Shown here one piece after another: positions 42,175-52,306 of a DNA stretch of 64,000 nucleotides. Location of the stretch: NCBI RefSeq assembly GCF_020400825.1, contig NZ_JAINVH010000015.1:62001-126000 (forward strand). The letters are read 5' to 3'. This DNA comes from Streptomyces sp. HPF1205. GTDB lineage: Bacteria > Actinomycetota > Actinomycetes > Streptomycetales > Streptomycetaceae. Made by a program: the position numbers and the translations under genes. The notes under the pieces are model-generated. The model was not told where the DNA came from. It saw only the letters and a program-made list of their open reading frames with translations, and ran no database searches. Each line of letters starts with the position of its first letter. Position 1 is the first letter of the stretch.

Positions 42175-44025
42175 ATGAGTGTGGACACCAGAACACCCCG
42201 CACTCCCACGGGGGGAGGGGCGCCCGGATACGACGAGCGCGTGCTGACCATGCCTCGGGTGCCGAGCGATCCTGCCCAGGTCATCGTCAATCACGCGAGC
42301 TTCCGCGTGCAGCTCGGCGCGGCTTCGGCGCGTGCGCTCGGCCTCGACGACACCAGGAAGCTGCCCGTGGTGGCGGCCGCCCTCGCCTCCGCGGGGGCGA
42401 GGGGTGCCGGTGCTGTCGCCGGTGCCGGTTCGCGGTCAGGTGCGGGCTCGGGTTCAAATTCCGCCGCCGGGCGGCGCAGGCAGGCGCCCCTGGTGTGGTC
42501 CGGGCGCTCGCGGCCGGGCGACCCCCTCGCGGGTGAGTTGCTGCGGGCGGTGCGCCGGGCCGGCTCGGGCGGCGCGGGAGGCGTTGACGGTGCGCCGGGC
42601 GAGGACCTCGGCAGGGGAGCCGCCACCCAGGTGCTGCCGCGGGTCGACGAGACGGCCGTCCTCCCGCCGCTGCCCACCGTCGTCGGCCAGCGTCCCGCGC
42701 ACGAGCCCACCCGGCTGCTCAGCGGCATGCGCCCGACCGGCAGCGCCTACGAGCCGGAGCCGCCCGGCTTCACGGGGCCCGATGCCGAGGGCGGTGCGTA
42801 CGACGGGCCGGGCGGCGGCCCGGGCGGCGGCCTGGGAGACGGCACGTACGGTGCGGACGCCGGTTCGCACGGCGAGGAGCGCGAGGAGCGCTCGTCGCGC
42901 AACCGCCGCGGGGAGCCCGTGCGGCACGCCTGGTACCCCGGCCGCCGGATGAACCTGGGCATCGTGCTGCTGCCGCTGCGCGTCTTCCTCGGCTTCGTCT
43001 GCATCTACGCCGGCATGGGCAAGCTGTGCGACCGGGTCTACTTCGACGGCGGCCGGCGCGGCTCCATGGTCACCTGGCTGACCTCGCTGCACCCCTGGCC
43101 GCTCGCCGAGCCGCTGCGCGAGGCGGCGCTGCACCACCCGGTCGGTGCCGGGCTCAGCATCGCGTTCCTCCAGATCGTGGTGGGCGTCCTCACCGTCCTC
43201 GGCCTGTGGCAGCGGGTCGCGGCCGTGTTCGGCGCGAGCCTGTCCATCGCCCTGCTGGTCACGGTGAGCTGGCGGACCGTCCCCGTCTACGATGCCCCGC
43301 ACTTCATCTACCTGGCCGCCTGGAGCCCCCTGGTCATCGCGGGCGCCCCCGTCTACTCCATTGACGGCCACCTCGCCGGCGACGCCTGGCGGCGGCTCGG
43401 CCCCCGGGTCTCGCTGTGGGACCTGCGCCGCCGGGTGCTGCGCCGCGGCAGCGTCCTGGCCGCCGTCATCATCGGCCTGACGCTGGTGGTGGGATCACTG
43501 CTGGGCGCCGCCGTGCGCGCCAGCACCCCCGTCCGCCACGACGGCGGCGACCCCACCGTCGTACCCACCAACAACCTGCCGGGTGTTCCGCTGCCCTCCG
43601 CCTCCGGAGGCATCGAGCCCGGCGGCTCACCCCGCCCGACCGGCGAGGCGACCTCCCCGGTCAAGCACCGCAAGCCCGCGGGCCGTACGCCGTCCGCCAC
43701 CCCGGCCACGGGCACGGGCGGCTCGCCCTCCTCGACCGGTTCCTCGGGCCCCACCCGGCCGGCCGGCTCCCCGCCCTCGTACGGCACCTCGTCCGGGACC
43801 TCGGGCGGCACCTCCGCGGGAGGAGGCACGAACTCCGGCTCGGGCGGCGGCACCCACCACCCGCAGACCCCGTCCGCGCCCCCGGCCCAGCAGCCTTCCC
43901 AGCCGGAGCCGTCCGCCAAGCCGACCCAGGGCGCGATCGGCGGCCTGCTCGGCAGCCACTCACCGACCGGCCTGCTGCTCGGGATGTCCCCGCGCCGCCA
44001 GGGGAACCCGGCGGGTATGGCGTAA
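42175..44025 (+). CDS. DoxX family membrane protein with long disordered ends
   Basis: 616 residues. The N-terminal 240 are Gly/Ala/Arg-rich and disordered. The four-span DoxX domain (about 258-410) starts NLGIVLLPLRVFLGFVCIYA with GMGKLCDRVYF, then SIAFLQIVVGVLTVLGLW and AWSPLVIAGAPVYSIDGH. The C terminus (450-616) is Pro/Ser/Thr/Gly-rich, probably outside the membrane. In mycobacteria, DoxX proteins work with superoxide dismutase and thiosulfate sulfurtransferase in redox defence; here the partner is unknown. A strong terminator follows. Confidence 0.85.
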   Translation: MSVDTRTPRTPTGGGAPGYDERVLTMPRVPSDPAQVIVNHASFRVQLGAASARALGLDDTRKLPVVAAALASAGARGAGAVAGAGSRSGAGSGSNSAAGRRRQAPLVWSGRSRPGDPLAGELLRAVRRAGSGGAGGVDGAPGEDLGRGAATQVLPRVDETAVLPPLPTVVGQRPAHEPTRLLSGMRPTGSAYEPEPPGFTGPDAEGGAYDGPGGGPGGGLGDGTYGADAGSHGEEREERSSRNRRGEPVRHAWYPGRRMNLGIVLLPLRVFLGFVCIYAGMGKLCDRVYFDGGRRGSMVTWLTSLHPWPLAEPLREAALHHPVGAGLSIAFLQIVVGVLTVLGLWQRVAAVFGASLSIALLVTVSWRTVPVYDAPHFIYLAAWSPLVIAGAPVYSIDGHLAGDAWRRLGPRVSLWDLRRRVLRRGSVLAAVIIGLTLVVGSLLGAAVRASTPVRHDGGDPTVVPTNNLPGVPLPSASGGIEPGGSPRPTGEATSPVKHRKPAGRTPSATPATGTGGSPSSTGSSGPTRPAGSPPSYGTSSGTSGGTSAGGGTNSGSGGGTHHPQTPSAPPAQQPSQPEPSAKPTQGAIGGLLGSHSPTGLLLGMSPRRQGNPAGMA

Positions 44026-44039
44026 CTCCTCCTGGACAG

Positions 44040-44078
44040 CGGCGGCCCGTACCGATCCCTCCCCGGTACGGGCCGCCG
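44040..44078. terminator. Perfect 15-bp bidirectional terminator
   Basis: CGGCGGCCCGTACCG, nine-base loop, and its exact complement, between the convergent DoxX and nucleotidyltransferase genes. Confidence 0.85.
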
Positions 44079-44130
44079 CGTCGGTACGCCGCCGGTCTCC
44101 CAGGTTCCCGTACCGGCCGCTCGCCGCCTC

Positions 44131-44886
44131 TCAGATCTCCTTGCGGATGCCGAGCTCCCTGGCGGCCTCGGTGAGGTCCTTGGCGGTGTCGATGGCCCGC
44201 CAGTAGGCGCCCTGGGGAATGGGGTAGCCGGCCAGCCGGCGCATGCGGGCCAGCCGCGGGAAGGTCGTGCGCTCGTGGTCGCCGAGATCCGGCAGCAGCC
44301 CGGTGAACTCGGGCGCGAAGACGTAGACGCCCGCGTTGATGAGGTACGGCGACAGCGGGGCCTCGATGAAGTCCAGCACCTGGCCGAACTCGTTGGTCTC
44401 CACCGCGCCCCAGGGGATACGCGGCCGGGCGAGCGCGATCGTGGCGGTGGCGTCCCGCTCCTCGTGGAAGGCGGCCATGTCGCGCAGCGAGAAGCGGGTC
44501 CAGATGTCGCCGTTGGTGGCGTACCAGGGCTCGTCGGGGCGCGGCAGCGAGGCGGCCGCATACTTCAGACCGCCGCCGCGGCCCAGCGGCTCGTGCTCGA
44601 CGACCGTGGTGACGTTGAGCGGCAGCGGGGTGGCGTCCAGCCACTCCTGGAGCACCTCGGCCAGGTGCCCGCAAGAGACCACGGCGTCGGTGACGCCCTC
44701 TGCGGCCAGCCAGGCCAGCTGGTGGCCGATGATCGGCGTCCCGGTGCCGGGGATCTCCACCATCGGCTTGGGCCGGTCGTCGGTGTAGGGCCGCAGCCGC
44801 GACCCCTGCCCGCCGGCCAAAAGGACGGCTTGCGTGACCGGGCTGACGTCGTGGGGAGTGGCGGGGTGGTGGTCGGCGCGCGTCAT
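44131..44886 (-). CDS. Sugar-1-phosphate nucleotidyltransferase
   Basis: 251 residues. The nucleotide loop is VLLAGGQGSRLRPYTDDRPK followed by PMVEIPG, the magnesium Asp is in ATNGDIWTRF, and EHEPLGRGGGLKYA matches GlmU/RmlA-like NDP-sugar pyrophosphorylases of the mannose-1-phosphate guanylyltransferase group. It lacks any C-terminal hexapeptide domain. The product (GDP-mannose, dTDP- or CDP-sugar) cannot be fixed. ATG at 44886 follows a weak AAGGTGC; the conserved loop starts 19 residues later. Confidence 0.85.
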   Translation of the reverse strand: MTRADHHPATPHDVSPVTQAVLLAGGQGSRLRPYTDDRPKPMVEIPGTGTPIIGHQLAWLAAEGVTDAVVSCGHLAEVLQEWLDATPLPLNVTTVVEHEPLGRGGGLKYAAASLPRPDEPWYATNGDIWTRFSLRDMAAFHEERDATATIALARPRIPWGAVETNEFGQVLDFIEAPLSPYLINAGVYVFAPEFTGLLPDLGDHERTTFPRLARMRRLAGYPIPQGAYWRAIDTAKDLTEAARELGIRKEI

Positions 44887-45044
44887 GCAGCGCACCTTAT
44901 GCGACGGGGGCGGGCGGGCGTCGGCGACAGGCGTACGGGTGCCCGGCCGGAGGGGCCGGTCCCCCTCCGGCGCCCGGCGGTCGGCGCCCGGCGCCCGGCG
45001 GGCCGTCACGCCCCGGCCGTGAGGGGCCGACCGTCACATCGGCC

Positions 45045-45150
45045 GCGGCACGGGCGTAGAGGCGGCCGGCCGCGGCACGGGCGTAGAGGCCGTCAGGCGC
45101 GACACGGGCGTAGAGCGGCCAGGCGCGACACGGGCGTACAGGCCGCCGCC
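45045..45150. repeat. Four tandem copies of a 26-27-bp unit
   Basis: Units starting GCGGCACGGGCGTAGAGGC or GCGACACGGGCGTAGAGC at 45045, 45072, 45099 and 45125. They are contiguous, so not a CRISPR array. They lie just after the stop of the secreted-protein gene and may be an expansion in its 3' region. Confidence 0.8.
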
Positions 45151-45160
45151 GCGCCTGCCG

Positions 45161-45586
45161 TCACCCCACGGAGGCGACGCCGGTCGCGAAGGCCGTGTCG
45201 CACACCGGGCGCGACCAGCGCTGCGCCCGCTGGATCGAGCCGGCGTACTTCGCGACGGCCGCGCGCCCGAGGGAGCGGGCGATGGAGAAGCAGTAGCCGG
45301 ACAGGGAGGGGTGCCGGGCCATGGCGATCTGCAGGTCGGTGAGGGCCACCCCCGGGTCCTTCGCCTGGAGTTCGGCGAGCAGTTGGCGGCGCAACGCCTC
45401 CTGGGGGGCCTTGGCGGCTGTCGCCGCGACCTCGGCCGGGCTCTTGGCGGAGGCGGTCAGTACCTGCGCGTCCGACGACGAGACGGCCCATGGGACGCGG
45501 GTGACGGCGAGCGTTCCCGACAGGACGAGAACGACCGGAAGAACGAGCGCGAGTGTCTTGCCGAGACGGCGTGCTACCTGGTTCAC
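45161..45586 (-). CDS. Small exported protein of unknown function
   Basis: 141 residues. A signal anchor (LGKTLALVLPVVLVLSGTLA, residues 8-27) is followed by a helical domain with two Cys (GYCFSIARSLGRAAV and SRPVCDTAFA) that may form a disulfide outside the cell. No family recognised. It sits between msiK and the nucleotidyltransferase on the minus strand, apart from both, and its 3' flank carries a tandem repeat. Confidence 0.7.
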   Translation of the reverse strand: MNQVARRLGKTLALVLPVVLVLSGTLAVTRVPWAVSSSDAQVLTASAKSPAEVAATAAKAPQEALRRQLLAELQAKDPGVALTDLQIAMARHPSLSGYCFSIARSLGRAAVAKYAGSIQRAQRWSRPVCDTAFATGVASVG

Positions 45587-45664
45587 GCATGGGATGGTAG
45601 CGACTGGTAGTGATTTGGCGACATTTAGTCACCCTTACGAGGGAAAGCGCCTTGGATACGGCAC

Positions 45665-45706
45665 AGCGATGGGCGGGTACGTACCATTACGTACCCGCCC
45701 ATCGCT
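45665..45706. terminator. Perfect 18-bp hairpin after msiK
   Basis: AGCGATGGGCGGGTACGT, loop ACCATT, exact complement, then TTCG. It lies 66 bp after the msiK stop on the minus strand and is the strongest hairpin in the window. Confidence 0.9.
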
Positions 45707-45771
45707 TTCGTACCGCTGCTGTACCGGCTGCTGCCAGCGGCCGGACGTCAGTTGCTCAGCTACTCAGCTAC

Positions 45772-46893
<1,122 letters not shown>

Positions 46894-47104
46894 GACTGTG
46901 TGCAGTCCCTCCACCGGCAGGAACGTGCCGGACGATCCGAGTAAAGGAGTGCGCCGCCCCCGCCATGTGACCCGGACCACTGGTCCAGTCCACGGCGAGC
47001 GGCACTGCCGGTGACGCTACCTGCCGGAACGCCCCTTGTCACCAGCCTCCCCCCGCGAATTTCCCCACCCCCCTCCCACCCCGACCCCGCTACACTGCAC
47101 ATGC

Positions 47105-47178
47105 GCCTCCTTAGCTCAGCTGGCCAGAGCACCGCTCTTGTAAAGCGGGGGTCGTCGGTTCGAACCCGACAGGGGGCT
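47105..47178 (+). tRNA. tRNA-Thr (anticodon TGT)
   Basis: Complete cloverleaf: acceptor GCCTCCT pairing with AGGGGGC, D stem GCTC/GAGC, anticodon stem CCGCT/AGCGG with loop CTTGTAA giving TGT, T stem GTCGG/CCGAC with TTCGAAC, discriminator T. CCA is not encoded. A decayed integrase lies about 600 bp downstream, so this tRNA was probably an insertion target. Confidence 0.95.
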
Positions 47179-47185
47179 CACGCAT

Positions 47186-47226
47186 CAGGGCCAGGTCAGG
47201 GGTGTGATTCCCCGAACCTGGCCCTG
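47186..47226 (+). terminator. tRNA-Thr terminator
   Basis: CAGGGCCAGGT and ACCTGGCCCTG pair perfectly, with an inner GGGG/CCCC extension, starting eight bases after the tRNA. Confidence 0.85.
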
Positions 47227-47310
47227 TCTCGTGATCACGGGCGTGCCACTTGCTGCCAGTGTGCGGCCCGAGCCGGATGGCACGCGGACCCCCGGCGGGG
47301 CCCGCGTGCG

Positions 47311-47688
47311 TCAGCGGCTCTCCTCGGAAGCGGCCAGTTCGTGGCGGTTCCCGAGGAAGGCCGGCCCGCACCGCGGAGGCAGGCGTTCGACCACCATGGC
47401 CACGGCTGCTTCCACCGTCGGCGCGGGCCCGACGACCTCCGCCCGGGACGGACCCGCAACGAGGAAGCCGCCGCCCTTGAGTGGGGCAATGTACGGGATA
47501 TCCCAGGTGGGCGGGTGCTCGGTGCACCGGCTGAAGTGCAGTTCCCACATGCCGGACCACGGGAAGAGCTGGCGGAGCCGGGGTTCGGCGTAGGCCGCCT
47601 CCGCCAATTCGTGGTCGATCCGATCGGAGCTCAGCACCTTTTGCCACGCTGCCTCAACGACGCTCGTCGATGGTTCTGTCCCGGTCAC
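47311..47688 (-). CDS. DUF6193-like protein
   Basis: 125 residues. VVEAAWQKVLSSDRIDHELA, AEPRLRQLFPWSGMWELHFS and TWDIPYIAP resemble the DUF6193 family, annotated elsewhere as 'natural product biosynthesis protein' without a known activity; that recognition is from memory. Two Trp-rich blocks and no membrane or signal segment are seen. It sits between tRNA-Thr and the decayed integrase and was probably brought by the element. Confidence 0.6.
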   Translation of the reverse strand: MTGTEPSTSVVEAAWQKVLSSDRIDHELAEAAYAEPRLRQLFPWSGMWELHFSRCTEHPPTWDIPYIAPLKGGGFLVAGPSRAEVVGPAPTVEAAVAMVVERLPPRCGPAFLGNRHELAASEESR

Positions 47689-47773
47689 ACCGGCATTTTG
47701 GCCCTGGACGCACGCGAACCGGGCCAGTACCGAGGAAGAACCTCGACCGGCCCGGACGCAGTGCGGTTGCTGT

Positions 47774-48171
47774 TCAGGCGCCGCGACGCTGCGGCGGGCT
47801 GTCTTCAGGTGCCGCGTCCCTGATCACGGCGCCCACGCGGCCCGTGAGGTCGACGTCCTTGCGCCGGAGTGACGCCGGCTCCCCGAACCGGAGTGTGGTG
47901 AACGCCGCCAGGAGTACGAGGAGCCGGTACCGGGGCCCGATGGCGTCAGCGACGGTGTAGACCTCTGGCACGGTGAGGACGGGCCGCTCGGGCACGTCGT
48001 AGCGGTCGGCGCCCTTGATGCGGCATCGGTTGCTGCGGATCAACTCGTCGTCCACGGCGGTGTTCAGGACGGTCCGCAGGAGTTCGTACGCCTTGACGAC
48101 GGTCGTTCGCCGACCCCGGCCGCCAGCAGCCGACCGCGCCAGGCCCGTACAAGGGCGGTGGTGATGCGGCC
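47774..48171 (-). pseudogene. Tyrosine integrase fragment near tRNA-Thr
   Basis: One frame (47774-48105) reads VVKAYELLRTVLNTAVDDEL, IKGADRYDVPERPVLTVPEV and AFTTLRFGEPASLRRKDVDL, the core-binding end and start of the catalytic domain (box I Arg in TTLRFGE). Upstream, another frame supplies ITTALVRAWRGRLLAAGVGE, so there is a frameshift near 48105. After KDVDL the sequence is unlike an integrase and stops, losing the HxxR and Tyr motifs. It is a dead remnant of an element that probably used the adjacent tRNA-Thr. Confidence 0.75.
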
Positions 48172-48463
48172 CGGACCACCTGCCGGCCGCTGACCGTAAG
48201 CGCAGCCTCGCGGCATTCGGAGCGACGGCGAGGTCTTCAGCAGGGCATGGGACGGAGTTCGTCGGCGTGATCGCATGTGGCCCTGTTTGCGGGTGGATCC
48301 CGTGTGGGCCAGGTGATGTATGGGGAGTCCAGGTGGATCGCCCTGGTGGGTGGGCGTCTGCCGCCGCCGGCAGGGATGACGGCGCAGTCGCGTGCCGGGG
48401 CCGGCGGTAGGATCCCGCGAGCGTCGCCGGCCCGGTCGGGCCGGCGAGTCCTGTGGGGGGAAG

Positions 48464-50074
48464 ATGACGTTCCGGCTGCGCGCCGTCAGGGCGCTTGTGC
48501 TGCTCGCGGGTTTCCACGTGATGGGCCTCGTTCTGCTGGCGGCCTTGGCGGTGCTCGACTGGCTGCTGGTGACCCGGCTGTTCACTGCCCAGGCGGCCTG
48601 GTTCGAGGGCACGATCCTGACGGTCACCGTTCTGCTCGCGCTGGCCATCGTGCGGGGCATGGTCGCGTTTCTGCGGGCCGGGCGTCTGGGTCCGCTGCCG
48701 CACGCGGTGCAGGTCACCCCGCACGACCAGCCCGATCTGTGGGAACTGGTGTCCGCGGCAGCCGAGGTGACGGGAGAGCGGCCGCCCGACGAGCTCTACC
48801 TGGTCGCCAGGGTCAACGCGGGGGTCGCCGAGCAGAGCCGGCTGCTGGGGCTGCTGCCCGGGCGGCGCCGTATGCTGCTCGGCCTGCCGCTGATGGCCGG
48901 GCTGACCGTATCGCAGGTGCGTGCCGTCCTGGCCCACGAGTTCGGGCACTACGGCAACCTCGACACCCGGCTCGGCGGTGTCACCATGCGCGGCCGGGAG
49001 GCGGTGCTGCACACGGTGAAGGTGCTGGGGAAGGGCAGCACTCGGCTGCATCACGCGGTCGGCGCCCTGTACGTCGGCTACGCGCGGATGTTCCTGCGCA
49101 CCTCGCAGTCCGTGGCCCGCCACCAGGAGTTCGCCGCCGACCAGGTGGCGGCCCGGCACGCGGGCCGTGACGCGACGGTGGCCGCGCTGCGGGCCCTTCC
49201 GGTGATCGAGGCCGCGCACACCTACTACATGGAGACGTACGCCCGCATGGGCGGGCCCGTCGGGGCGCTGCCGCCCGTGGGCGAGGTGCATGGCGGCTTC
49301 CGGCGACTGCTCGCCGCGCAGGAGGGCGAGCGGCTCGCCGCGCTGTCCGCGGGACGTCGTCCGCCGCGGCCGCACCGGTACGACTCGCACCCGCCGATCG
49401 CCGAACGGATCGCGCTGATCGAGAAGCTGCCGGCGGACAGCGGAACCGACGGGCCGGCCGACGAGCCGCCCGCGCTCACCCTGCTGCGTGAGCCGGACCG
49501 GGTGTTCGCCGACCTCGAAGCGCGCACGCTGCCGCGGGAGGCCGCGGAGCTGCGGCGCGTGAGCTGGGCCGGCCTCGTCATGGCCCGCGCGGTCGCCGAC
49601 GCCGAGGGCTGGTCACGGCCGCTGCGGCTCGCCGTGGCCCGAGCCCTGCGCGCGGAGGCCCGAGGCGCGGACGCGGCGGCTCCCGTACGCCGGAACGCAC
49701 CTGTCGAGGAGGTGGCCGACGACGAGTTGCCCGGCATGGGGGAGGTACTCGACGCGTTCGACCGCGGCCTGCTGTGGATGGCGGTCGCGGACCGCATGCC
49801 CAAGCCGCCACAGGCGGCGCGGCTGACCGGGTCGTCGGCCCGCAACTTCATCCGGCCCAGGATCTTCGACGGTCTCGCGGGCATGGTCCATCTGTGCCTC
49901 GCCGAGGCCGGACAGGCATCCCCGGACATCGCGTGGTCGGGGCAGCCGGGACTCGCCCTGCCGGAGGCGTGGGAGAAGAACATGGACGATGCCCTCGACG
50001 CTGCCGTCGCCGACGAACCCGACACCGCGCCCCTGCGCGCGCTGCTCGCCGGCGGCGACCGTATCTCCGCGTGA
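48464..50074 (+). CDS. M48-family metalloprotease, membrane-anchored
   Basis: 536 residues. Two N-terminal spans (VLLAGFHVMGLVLLAALAVL; GTILTVTVLLALAIVRGMVA), then the peptidase domain with zinc motif HEFGH at 158-162 and the third ligand in HQEFAADQVAARHAG. The second half (320-536) is a helical extension without recognised motifs. M48 enzymes (HtpX/Ste24 relatives) degrade or trim membrane proteins. The ATG at 48464 follows a strong GGGGGGAAG. Confidence 0.88.
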   Translation: MTFRLRAVRALVLLAGFHVMGLVLLAALAVLDWLLVTRLFTAQAAWFEGTILTVTVLLALAIVRGMVAFLRAGRLGPLPHAVQVTPHDQPDLWELVSAAAEVTGERPPDELYLVARVNAGVAEQSRLLGLLPGRRRMLLGLPLMAGLTVSQVRAVLAHEFGHYGNLDTRLGGVTMRGREAVLHTVKVLGKGSTRLHHAVGALYVGYARMFLRTSQSVARHQEFAADQVAARHAGRDATVAALRALPVIEAAHTYYMETYARMGGPVGALPPVGEVHGGFRRLLAAQEGERLAALSAGRRPPRPHRYDSHPPIAERIALIEKLPADSGTDGPADEPPALTLLREPDRVFADLEARTLPREAAELRRVSWAGLVMARAVADAEGWSRPLRLAVARALRAEARGADAAAPVRRNAPVEEVADDELPGMGEVLDAFDRGLLWMAVADRMPKPPQAARLTGSSARNFIRPRIFDGLAGMVHLCLAEAGQASPDIAWSGQPGLALPEAWEKNMDDALDAAVADEPDTAPLRALLAGGDRISA

Positions 50075-50305
50075 CCACGGGCGGGTTGTCCCAACGCTGC
50101 CCCAGCGCTGCCCCAACGCTGAACGCGGGGGACCGCCCGGACCACCGCGCGTCGGCAGGCGGCGTCCGGAGACCCCGGTACGGCCGGTCAGGCCAACCGC
50201 CGTGCCCACTGCGTCACTTCACGGGGCCTGCGCGGCCTGCTGAAACCGCCGTGATCGGTACCGGTACGGCTCGGCCGGGTTCCGCGAACCGCCCGGCGCC
50301 TTTCC

Positions 50306-50686
50306 GCCTCCGGCGTCTTCGCCCCGCGCGTCGGGATCGGTTACGGCTACCAGAACTACGACCTGATCGCCGGCGTCCACGACCTGTCGCCGGCCGACCA
50401 GCCGGCTGGCAACGACGACCTGGTCGCCCGTGACAAATCCGGAGTGCTGTGGCGCTACCTCAGCGACGGCCACGGCCACCTCGCCGCCCGCCGGCGCATC
50501 GGCGGCGGCTGGAACGTCTACAACGCCCTGGTGGGCGTGGGCGACCTGAACAACGACGGTCTCAACGACCTCGTCGCACGCGACAAGAACGGCGATCTCT
50601 GGCGCTACAGCGGCCTGGCCGACGGGCTGTTCGCGCCGCGCGTGAGGATCGGCAGGGGCTGGCAGACCTACAAGGCGTTGTTGTGA
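50306..50686 (+). pseudogene. FG-GAP / VCBS repeat protein, 3' fragment
   Basis: The frame encodes three short beta-propeller repeats: FAPRVGIGYGYQNYDLIAGV, then DDLVARDKSGVLWRYLSDGH with GGWNVYNALVGVGDLNNDGL, and DLVARDKNGDLWRYSGLADG. The D-x-N-x-DG calcium loop is in DLNNDGLNDL. The sequence begins without a start codon or signal peptide, so only the C-terminal end of a secreted repeat protein remains. The 5' boundary is approximate. Streptomyces secretes many intact relatives. Confidence 0.65.
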
Positions 50687-50738
50687 CCCGTACCCCGCGG
50701 CCGAACGGCCGCGCTCGGGATCGTCCTGGAAGGTGGGC

Positions 50739-51320
50739 TCAGGGCTCGTCGGGGACCCATTCGACCGGAGGCGGCATGCGGCTGTAGTGGGGGCCTCTCG
50801 GGCCGTAGAAGGCGAGGTGCAGGATCTCGCCGCCGACCTGGAGTTCGGCCGGGGGAGGGTTGGGAACGTGGACCCGCGGAAGGCGGTGGCCGTCGACGAC
50901 GATGCCCTCGTGCGGGTCGTTCCGGGCGTCCGCCCAGCTCTGGGCACGTTCGCGGGTCCACGGGTTCTGCAGGGTCCGCGGGGCGGCCGGGTCGTGGTCC
51001 CGGCCGTTGAGGCTCCGGACGAGGGCCTCGCTGTAGACACCCTTGACGCGGAAGTTCTCCAGGTCGTCCGCGCGCACGACCATGGTGACGTACCGGCGGC
51101 TGTTGCCTCTGTGCCGCCCGACCGCGTGCCAGCGGCCCCAGCCGGGGTCCCAGCGCATGGGCGGGATCCACAGCAGGGCGCCTACGCGGAAGTGCTTCGT
51201 GCCGTGCTGGATGTCGAGGCCGCTCTCCCCGCGTGCGGTCTCCCGCGCCACGTTGGCCACCAGGCACCAGCCCAGCAGCCCCTCCGGCGTCTCGTCGTCA
51301 GTGGGTTCCGTGTCTGCCAC
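50739..51320 (-). CDS. Conserved-looking protein of unknown function
   Basis: 193 residues from a GTG at 51320. No domain recognised. Visible: GLLGWCLVANVARETARGES at the start, a Trp-rich stretch (ALLWIPPMRWDPGWGRWHAV), RRYVTMVVRADDLENFRVKG, and WTRERAQSWADARNDPHEG. Soluble, no signal peptide. The 126 bp coding for the NPWTRER...PNPPP segment recur almost unchanged at 57926-58051. Nothing around suggests a pathway; a role as an immunity-like or toxin-neighbour protein would be a guess. Confidence 0.6.
   Translation of the reverse strand: MADTEPTDDETPEGLLGWCLVANVARETARGESGLDIQHGTKHFRVGALLWIPPMRWDPGWGRWHAVGRHRGNSRRYVTMVVRADDLENFRVKGVYSEALVRSLNGRDHDPAAPRTLQNPWTRERAQSWADARNDPHEGIVVDGHRLPRVHVPNPPPAELQVGGEILHLAFYGPRGPHYSRMPPPVEWVPDEP
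50848..50973. repeat. 126-bp dispersed repeat, copy A (inside a gene)
   Basis: Identical to 57926-58051 except for about three bases that I can see, same orientation, 7078 bp apart. This copy lies within the coding region of the unknown protein. Confidence 0.9.
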
Positions 51321-51491
51321 GCCGTGAACTGTGAGGCATGGCACGGGGCGCGGGCCACCTCTTATCGGGACCGGGAGTGCACGGCACCGCCTGCGAGGGG
51401 CCTGCGAGGAAGCACCGGCGCAGCCGCCGATCACGAACCCGCGCGGGATCACCGGTGCCGGAGGCCGATCCCTCCCGCTCGTTCAGCGCGC

Positions 51492-52118
51492 TCAGGGGTG
51501 CTGGGCCCGGCGGCGGAGCAGGGTGCGGACGACCAGGGCGGCGGCGAGCAGAACCACGACCGCGAGCAGGTACAGGGAGTAGCGGTTGACCTCTCTGTAC
51601 ACGGTGGCGATGTGGTCGCCCGCGGCGTATCCGAGACCGGCCCACAGGCCGACCCACAAGGCCGCGCCGAGGGCGTTGAAGGCCAGGAAGCGGCGCCAGG
51701 GCATACGGGTGGCGCCGGCGATGATGCCGTTGGCCTGGCGCAGCCCCTCGACGAAGCGCGCGATCACGACGACCTTCCCGCCGTGGCGGGTGAAGAAGCG
51801 CTCGGCCTTCTCGAACCGCTCCGGGGTGAGCAGGACGTACCTCCCGTACCGCAGGACCAGGGGGCGGCCTCCGGTCCTGCCGATGAGGTAGCCGATGTTG
51901 TCCCCGGCTGTCGCGGCCAGGAATCCGATCACGATGACGGCGACGATGTTCAGCCGCCCCGCCCCGGCGTACAGGGCCGCGGCGATCAGGACGGTCTCGC
52001 CGGGCGCCGGGACGCCGAAGTCCTCCACCAGCACCAGGCCGCCCACGGCCCAGTAGCCCCAGTGGTTCAGCACCGGTGCCAGATCGCCCAGCACGCCGGG
52101 AAGAGGGGGTGCGCTCAT
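51492..52118 (-). CDS. DedA family membrane protein
   Basis: 208 residues with four or five spans. The DedA signature is VEDFGVPAPGETVLIAAALYAG, GFLAATAGDNIGYLIGRTGG and RFVEGLRQANGIIAGATRMPW, including the Glu and Arg residues needed for activity in family members. DedA proteins help move phospholipids or undecaprenyl phosphate across the membrane and affect proton balance. ATG start. The PAP2 gene upstream on the same strand is 188 bp away and may be functionally related (lipid carriers). Confidence 0.9.
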   Translation of the reverse strand: MSAPPLPGVLGDLAPVLNHWGYWAVGGLVLVEDFGVPAPGETVLIAAALYAGAGRLNIVAVIVIGFLAATAGDNIGYLIGRTGGRPLVLRYGRYVLLTPERFEKAERFFTRHGGKVVVIARFVEGLRQANGIIAGATRMPWRRFLAFNALGAALWVGLWAGLGYAAGDHIATVYREVNRYSLYLLAVVVLLAAALVVRTLLRRRAQHP

Positions 52119-52306
52119 CGGGCGGTCACCCCTTCCGTGAGACGGGGAAGGCGGGACGGATCGCCGCGCTCCTCTCTTTGGACAACGCACGGGCGCGCGG
52201 GTCGTTCCCGCTCCGGCCGCGTCGGCCGGACCGGGTTTCGCGACGGCTGTCCCGTGTGCCCGCCGGGGAGCAGCGGGACGGCACGCGCGAGGAGGGGCCT
52301 TCGCGG

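Noticed and set aside
45045..45150. Repeat block considered as a CRISPR array
   Set aside because: Four abutting units without spacers and no cas genes.
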